Shown piece by piece: positions 57,469-64,000 of a stretch of 64,000 bases of DNA. The position numbers were made by a program, and so were the translations under genes. Within the stretch, counting starts at the first letter, position 1, and the number at the start of each line of letters is the position of its first letter. This DNA comes from Okapia johnstoni. Taxonomy: Eukaryota; Chordata; Mammalia; Artiodactyla; Giraffidae. The stretch lies in NCBI GenBank assembly GCA_024291935.2, contig CM044322.1:69803405-69867404 (forward strand), given 5' to 3'. The notes under the pieces are model-generated. The model saw nothing but the letters and a program-made list of their open reading frames with translations, searched no databases and was not told the origin of the DNA.

Positions 57469-58305
57469 ACTCAAAATGGGTTAAAGATCTAAATGTAAGA
57501 CCAGAAACTATAAAACTCCTCGAGGAAAACATAGGTAAAACTCTCTCCGACATAAATCACAGCAGGATCCTCCATGACCCACCCCCCAGAATATTGGAAA
57601 TAAAAGCAAAAATAAACAAATGGGGCCTAATTAAAATTAAAAGCTTTTGCACAGCAAAGGAAACTATAAGCAAGGTGAAAAGACAGCCTTCAGAATGGGA
57701 GAAAATAATAGCAAACGAAGCAACAGACAAGCAATTAATCTCAAAAATATACAAGCAACTCCTGCAGCTGAAATCCAGAAAAATAAACGACCCAATCAAA
57801 AAATGGGCCAAAGAACTAAACAGACATTTCTCCAAAGAAGACATACAGATGGCTAACAAACACATGAAAAGATGTTAAACATCACTCATTATTAGAGAAA
57901 TGCAAATCAAAAACACAATGAGGTACCATTACACACCAGTCAGAATGGCTGCTATCCAAAAGTCTACAAGCAATAAATGCTGGAGAGGGTGTGGAGAAAA
58001 GGGAACCCTCTTACACTGTTGGTGGGAATGCAAACTAGTACAGCCACTATGGAGAACAGTGTGGAGATTCCTTAAAAAACTGGGAATAGAACTGCCATAT
58101 GACCCAGCAATCCCACTGCTGGGCATACACACCGAGCAAACCAGAATTGAAAGAGACGCATGTACCCCAATGTTCATCGCAGCACTGTTTACAATAGCCA
58201 GGACATGGAAGCAACCTAGATGTCCATCGGCAGACGAATGGATAAGGAAGCTGTGGTACATATACACAATGGAATATTACTCAGCCATTAAAAAAAAATA
58301 CATTT
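57469..58305 (+). pseudogene. L1 ORF2 C-terminal region, well preserved
   Basis: After the smeared block, ORF2 resumes with [20 protein letters not shown] and runs to HMKRC, where TGT-TAA replaces the usual Cys-Ser codons and stops the frame at 57876-57878. The same protein continues at 57900-58307 with the conserved C-terminal cysteine motif ([18 protein letters not shown]) and the [14 protein letters not shown] end. Apart from this stop it is close to intact, so the L1 is one of the younger copies here. Confidence 0.88.
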
Positions 58306-61192
58306 GAATCGGTTCTATTGAGACGGATGAAACTGGAGCCTATTATACAGAGTGAAGTAAGCCAGAAAGAAAAACACCAGTACAGTATACTAATGCATGT
58401 ATATGGAATTTGAAAGATGGTAATGGTAACCCTATATGCGAGACAGAATAAGAGACACAGATGCATAGAACAGTCTTGTGGACTCTGAGGGAGAAGGTGA
58501 GGGTGGGACGTTCTGGGACAATAGCATTGAAACATGTATATTATCATATGTGAAACAGAACACCATTCCATGTTCTATGCATGAGACAAATGCTCAGGGC
58601 TGGGGCATTGGGATGACCCAGAGGGATGGGATGGGGAGGGAGGTGGGAGGAGGGTTCAGGATGGGGAACACATGTAAACCCATGGCTGATTCATGTCAAT
58701 GTATGGCAAAAACTACTACAATATTGTAAAGCAATTAGCCCCCAACTAAAATAAATAAATTTATTAATAAAAAATAAAACTAGGCCAATATCACTGATGG
58801 ACTTAGATGCAAAAATCCTCAACAAAACTCTAGCAAAGAAAATCCAACAACACATTAAAAGTATCATACACTATGATTAATTGGGGTTTATCTCAGCGAT
58901 TCAAAGATTTTTCAATATAAGCAAATCAATAAATTTGATACACCATATTAACAAATTGAAAGAAACAAACCACATGATAATCTCAACATATGCAGAGAAA
59001 GCATCCGACAAAATCCAACACCCATTTATGATAAAAACTCTCCAGAAAATGGGCGGAGAAAAAATTTACCTCAACATAATAAAGGCAATATATGACAAAC
59101 TCAAAGCATACATTATTCTCAATGGTGAAAAACTGAAAGCATTTTCTCTAAGATCAGGAACAAGACAGGGGTGCCTACTCCTACAACTATTATGATATAG
59201 TTTTGGAAGTCAAAGAAGAAAAAGAAATAAAAGGAATCCAGGTTAGAAAAGGAAAAGTAAAACTCTTACTGTATGCAGATAACATGATACTATGCATGAA
59301 ATCCTTAAGATGCCACCAGAAAATTACTAGCCTTAGTTGGTGAATTTAGTAAAGTCACAGGATACAAAATTAATACACAGAAATCACTTACATTCCTATA
59401 CACTAACAATGAAAAATCAGAAAGAGAAATTAAGGAAACAATCACATTCACCATTGAAAAAAAAAAAAACAAAACACCTAGGAATAAACCTGCCTAGAGA
59501 CAAAAGACCTGTGTACAGAAAACTAAGACATTGATCAAAGAAATCAAAGATGACACAAACAGATGAGAGATATATCATGCTCTTGAACTGGAAGAATCAG
59601 TACTGTGAAAAAGACTATACTACTCAAGCAAACTTCAGATTCAATGTAACCCCTATCAAATTACCAAAGGCATTTTTCACAGAACTAGAACAAAAAATTC
59701 TGCAATTTGTATGGAAAACAAAAGACCCTGAATAGCCAAAGTAATCTTGAGACAGAAAAATGGAGTTGGAGGAATCAACCTTCCTGACTTCAGACGATAC
59801 TGGAAAGCTACAGTCATCAAGACAGTATGGTACTGTCACAAAACCAGAAATATAGGCCAATGGAACAAGATAGAGAGCCTGGAGACAAATCCATGCACCT
59901 ATGGGCACTTTATCTTTGACAAAGGAAGCAAAAATATACGATGGAGAGAAAACAGCTTCTTCCCAATAAGTGGTGCTGGGAAAACTGGACAGCTACATGT
60001 AAAAGAATGGATTTAGAATACTTCCTAACACCATACACAAAGATAAACACAAAATGGATCAAAGACTTAAATGTAAGGCCAGAAACTATAAAACTCTTAG
60101 AGGAAAACATAGGCAGAACAGTCAACATAAATGGTAGCAGATCCTCTTTGACCCACCTGCTATAGTAATGGAAACAGAAACAAAAAAGAAAACAATGGGA
60201 CCTAGTTAAACTTAAAAGGTTTTCACAGCAAAGGAAACTATAAGCAAGATAACAGACAACCCTGAGATTGGGAGAAAATAATTGCAAATGAAACAACTGA
60301 CAAAGGATTAATCTCCAAAATACATAATCAGTTTATATAGCTCAATATCAGAAAAACAAACCCATCAAAAAATGAGCAGAAGACCTAAACAGATATTTCT
60401 TCAAGGAAGACACACAGATGGCCAATAAACACATGAAAATGTGCTCAACATCACTCATTGTTAAAGAAATGCAAATCAAAACCACAGTGAGGTATCTTCT
60501 CATACTGGTCAGAATGGCCATCATCAAAACATCTACAGACAGTAAATGCTGGAGTGAACCCTGTTGCACTGTTGGTGGGAATGTAGATTGATACAGACAC
60601 ATGGAGAACAGTATGGAGATTTCTTAAAATACTAGGAATAAAACTACCATATGAACCATAATTCAGAAGACACATGTACCCCAATGTACACTGCAGCACT
60701 ATCTACAATAGCCAGGACATGGAAACAACCTAGGTATGCAACAACAGATGAATGCATAAAGAAGCTGTGGTACATATACACAATGGAATATTGCTAGGAC
60801 ATAAAAAGGAACAATTGTGAATCAATTGAACTGAGGTAGATGAACCTAGAGCCTATTTTACAGGATGAAGTAAGTCAGAAAGAGAAAGACAAATATTGTA
60901 TATTAATGCATATATATGGAATCTAGAAAAATGGTACTGATGAACCTATTTGCAGGGCAGGAATAGAGACACAGACATAGAGAATGGACTCATAGACACA
61001 GCAGGGGAAGGAGAGGGTGGGATGAATTGAGAAAGTAGCATTGATATATATACACTACCATGTGTGAAACAGAGAGCTAGTGGAAAGCTGCTGTATAATA
61101 CAGGGTTACAGCCTGGTGCTCTGTGACAACATAGAGAGGTGGATGTTGTGGGTAGGAGAGAGGCTCAAGAGGAAGGGGACATATATATAGTT

Positions 61193-62633
61193 ATGACTGA
61201 TTCCAAATTTGGGGGCATATATGAGAGCAGTCATATATGCCAGCAAGTTTGGAAAACTCAGCAGTGGCCACAGGACTGGAAAAGGTCAGTTTTCATTCCA
61301 ATCCCAAAGAAAGGCAATGCCAAAGAATGCTCAAACTACCGCACAGTTGTACTCATCTCACACGCTAGCAAAGTAATGCTCAAAATTCTCCAAGCCAGGG
61401 TTCAACAGTATGTGAATGGTGAAATTTCAGATGTTCAAGCTGGATTTAAAAAAGCCAGAGGAACCAGAGATCAAATTCCCAACATCCATTGGATCATCGA
61501 AAAAGCAAGAGAGTTCCAGAAAAACATCTATTTCTGCTTTACTGACTACGCCAAAGCCTTTGACTGTGTGGATCACAACAAACTGTGGAAAATTCTGAAA
61601 GAGATGGGAATACCAGAGCACTTTGCCTGCTTCTTGAGAAATCTGTATGCAGGTCAAGAAGCAACAGTTAGAACTGGACATGGAGCAATGGACTAGTTCC
61701 AAATCAGGAAAGGAGTACATCAAGGCTATTTATTGTCACCCTGCTTATTTAACGTATATGCAGAGTACATCATGAGAAATGCTGGGCTGGATGAAGCACA
61801 AGCTGGAATCAAGATTGCCAGGAGAAATATCAACAACCTCAGATATTCAGAAGACACCAGCCTTATGGCAAAAAAAGTGAAGAAAAACTAAAGAGCCTCT
61901 TGATGAAGGTGAAAGAGAAGAGTGAAAAAGCTGGCTTAAAACTCAACATTCAGAAAGCTAACATCATGGCATCCGGTCCCATCACTTCATGGCAAATAAA
62001 TGGGGAAACAGTGGAAACAGTGACAGATTTTATTTTCTTGGTCTCCAAAATCACTGCAGATGGTAACTGTAGCCATGAAATTAAAAGACTCTTGCTCCTT
62101 AGAAGAAAAGCTATGACCAACCTAGACAACATATTAAAAAGCAGAGACATTACTTTGCCAACAAATGTCCATCTAGTCAAAGCTATGGTTTTTCCAGTAG
62201 TCATGTATGGATGTGAGAGTTGGACTATAAAGAAAGCTGAGCACCAAAGAATTGATGGTTTTGAAATGTGGTGTTGGAGAAGACTCTTGAGAGTCCCTTG
62301 GACTGCAAGGAGATCCAACCAGTCCATCCTAAAGGAAATCAGACCTGAATATTCATTGAAAGGACTGATGCTGAAGCTGAAACTCCAATACTTTGGCCTC
62401 TTGATGTGAAGAGCTGACTCATTTGAAGCCCTGATGCTGGGAAAGATTGAAAGCGGGAGGAGAAGGGGACGACAGAGGATGAGATGGTTGGATGGCATCA
62501 CCGACTTGATGGACGTGAGTTTGAGTAAGCTCCAGGAGTTGGTGATGGACAGGGAAGCCTGGCGTGCTGCAATCCATGGGGTTGCAAAGATTCGGACACA
62601 ACTGAGTGACTGAACTGAACTGATGACTGATTC
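61193..62633 (+). mobile_element. BovB LINE, 5'-truncated, 11-bp TSD, in L1 3' UTR
   Basis: BovB 61204-62622, the longest BovB in the window. ATGACTGATTC lies at 61193-61203 and 62623-62633, and the L1 3' UTR is continuous across it. The end has the ACTGAACTGA tail. Confidence 0.95.
61204..62409 (+). pseudogene. BovB reverse-transcriptase remnant (catalytic box lost)
   Basis: 61139-61696 covers the RT finger and palm: CQQVWKTQQWPQDWKRSVFI, then YRTVVLISHASKVMLKI, then FTDYAKAFDCVDHNKLW with the first catalytic Asp. A stop (TAG at 61694-61696) replaces a conserved Trp codon. The next section contains the catalytic region near 61850, where YADD has become YSED. 61900-62409 encodes the thumb and C-terminal part with ITSWQINGETVETVTDFIFL and the YGCESWTIKKAEHQ region. 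This copy is inactive on at least two counts. Confidence 0.88.
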
Positions 62634-62700
62634 ACATTGTTGTATGGCAGAAAGCAATACGATATTGTAAAACAATTATCTTTCAATAAAAAAAATTAAT

Positions 62701-63198
62701 TTTTTAAAAGATGAGGGAAAAATGAGAAAAAAAAAACCCAGATATCAAATCACTGTATTGTGTGACAGGAACTAGCATAGTGCTGTAGGTCAGTTATACT
62801 TCAGAAACAAATTCATAGGAAAATAGAGATCAAATTTTTGTTTATCAAAGGTGGAGGTTTGTGGAAGGGGAATTGGTTAAAAGCAGTCAAAAGGTACACA
62901 CTTTCTGTTATAAGATAAAAAGTATTACGGGTGTAATGACAACATGATAAATGTGATTAACATTGATGATCGTTCTTTGTGAAAGCTGTTGAGAGTGAAT
63001 CCTAAGAGTTCTCATCACAAGGAAAAAAATTTCTATTTCTTTAATTAATTTTGTATCTATACAAGATAACGGATGCTCACTAAACCTATTGTGATAATCA
63101 TTTCATGATGTATGTAAGTCAAATCATTGTTCTGTATACCTTAAACTTACACAGTGCTGTATGTCAATTATATCTCAATAAAACTGGAAAAAAAAAGA
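62701..63198 (+). mobile_element. Older L1 3' UTR
   Basis: The phrases TAAGTCAAATCATTGTTCTG and CTGTATGTCAATTATATCTC followed by AATAAAACTGGAAAAAA mark the 3' end of a mammalian L1 3' UTR on the + strand. Confidence 0.8.
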
Positions 63199-64000
63199 CA
63201 GAAAAGCTTTCTAAGGAGATATGATAGTCCCTCCAGGCTGCCATCAAAAAATATCATAGAGTGGTTGCTTATAAACAGCAGGCGTTTATTATTCATAGTT
63301 TTGAAAGGTGTCAGAATAGTTGGTGAGTGTCTTTTTCTGGGTTGCAGACTTCTCACTGTATCCTCATATGAAGGAAGGCACTAGGGAGCTCTGGGTTTCT
63401 AAGAGCACTAATCTCACTCAGGGGGTGCCACCCTTATGGTCTAATAACCTCCCAAAGGCTCCATCTCCCAGTACCACTATTTTGGGTTAGGATTTCAGCA
63501 CATGAATTTGAGGGGAACACAAACCTTCAAGCTGTAGTGAGAGAAGAACAACAATGATAGTTAAATGTATAGGGACATACAGACTGGCAAAAATTTCCGA
63601 AACTCAAACAGGAACAATCTCTTCAGATCATCTTGGGGAAGAGGAACCTGGGAAGATGAAAGCTGTCCCCACCCCCAAAACGCCCTCCCCCCTTTCTCAG
63701 TACCAGGGCTAGAAAGGTCATTTAGAGTCAGCAGAAGGAGCACAGTTGATGAATAGTGTTTGAATCTGGCCAGGAGTATTTCTAAAGTTTCCATTTTTTG
63801 AGATGTTTGCTTAGGCATTGTGAGCACTTTTTTTTTCTTTTGTGTCTTAATTAGCTGTTGGGAAAAGTAAGTGGTATATGAATCTAGTCGCTGCTTACAG
63901 CATGTTATTAATTTTAAAACACCTAAGTTAATTTTTTTGAGGTTTTCTAGGACTAGCATATTGCAAACAATGACAAAGCTATCCTCCTCTCCCGTAGTTA
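63199..64000. other. Non-genic stretch with an old interspersed repeat
   Basis: 63270-63530 resembles a widespread mammalian repeat (TAATAACCTCCCAAAGGCTC and AGCACATGAATTTGAGGGGA), family not named with confidence. The rest shows nothing recognisable. Confidence 0.5.

Larger units (their letters stand above)
47584..58770 (+). mobile_element. Long L1 LINE with 5' UTR, nested insertions and an unreadable interior
   Basis: Plus-strand L1 that begins at its true 5' end (CTCAAGATGGCAGAGGAG). The 5' UTR includes AAATCTTTAATCCAATTATC near 50665, and ORF2 begins near 52030 with a TLNVNGLN-coding segment and an intact QETH near 52130. ORF1 (about 51400-51900) is badly broken. Nested inside are a CHR SINE (about 47655-47938), an inverted L1 3' fragment (49505-50197), a short L1 3' fragment (50766-50925) and a CHR-like SINE (about 50945-51075). 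Positions 53457-57468 are replaced by smeared homopolymers. The 3' part resumes at 57469. Confidence 0.85.
58771..62700 (+). mobile_element. L1 LINE, 5'-truncated, split by BovB in its 3' UTR
   Basis: Starts inside the ORF2 RT region (ATCACTGATGGACTTAGATG), passes through the C-terminal half with many stops, and continues in a ruminant L1 3' UTR to 61203. The 3' UTR resumes at 62634 after a BovB and ends at about 62700 with TTTCAATAAAAAAAATTAAT. The catalytic box near 59275 reads YADN instead of FADD. Confidence 0.9.

Noticed and set aside
1..64000. CRISPR arrays, bacterial operons, integrons, phage or other prokaryotic systems
   Set aside because: The window is clearly ruminant nuclear DNA; regular repeats here are SINEs, LINEs and one degenerate minisatellite.

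Overview
This is vertebrate nuclear DNA from a ruminant, most likely a bovid. It is dense in repeats confined to or typical of that group: BovB (RTE-class LINE), BovA2 and Bov-tA SINEs, CHR-type SINEs, and L1 copies with the ruminant 3' UTR. I cannot name the species.

The only protein-coding gene I can support is AVPR1B, the vasopressin V1b receptor, on the + strand. It has two coding exons (33872-34814 and 37414-37742) separated by a 2.6 kb intron, giving a 423-residue class A GPCR with its key motifs intact. The exon 1 donor appears to be GC rather than GT. A GC-rich 5' region (about 32640-33870) precedes the ATG and ends in a pyrimidine-rich stretch without any ATG. Downstream of the stop codon lies a diverged local duplication of about 140 bp.

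Layout: 1-8.2 kb holds scattered L1, Bov-tA and BovB pieces in non-genic DNA, including a degenerate 20-21 bp minisatellite. 8.2-14.2 kb is one minus-strand L1 interrupted by a BovA2 and a BovB; the BovB has an 11-bp target-site duplication (TSD). 14.2-32 kb is mostly old unique DNA with isolated SINEs, BovB copies and an ancient L1. 32-39 kb is AVPR1B. 39-44.5 kb is unique DNA with BovB and SINE insertions, several with clear TSDs. 44.5-63.2 kb is a stack of plus-strand L1s, one carrying a BovB in its 3' UTR.

Inside that stack, 53457-57468 is not normal DNA. It consists almost wholly of stretched homopolymer runs. Both edges, when run-length compressed, resemble the L1 ORF2 sequence expected there. 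I read it as a sequencing or assembly artefact covering an L1 interior. The proline/lysine-rich and glycine/phenylalanine-rich open frames in it are not genes.

I found no undescribed biological system. The more interesting signals are the GC-AG intron, a 115-bp templated patch copied into a BovB tail, the AVPR1B 3' duplication, an in-frame L1/BovB chimeric frame, and the smeared block.
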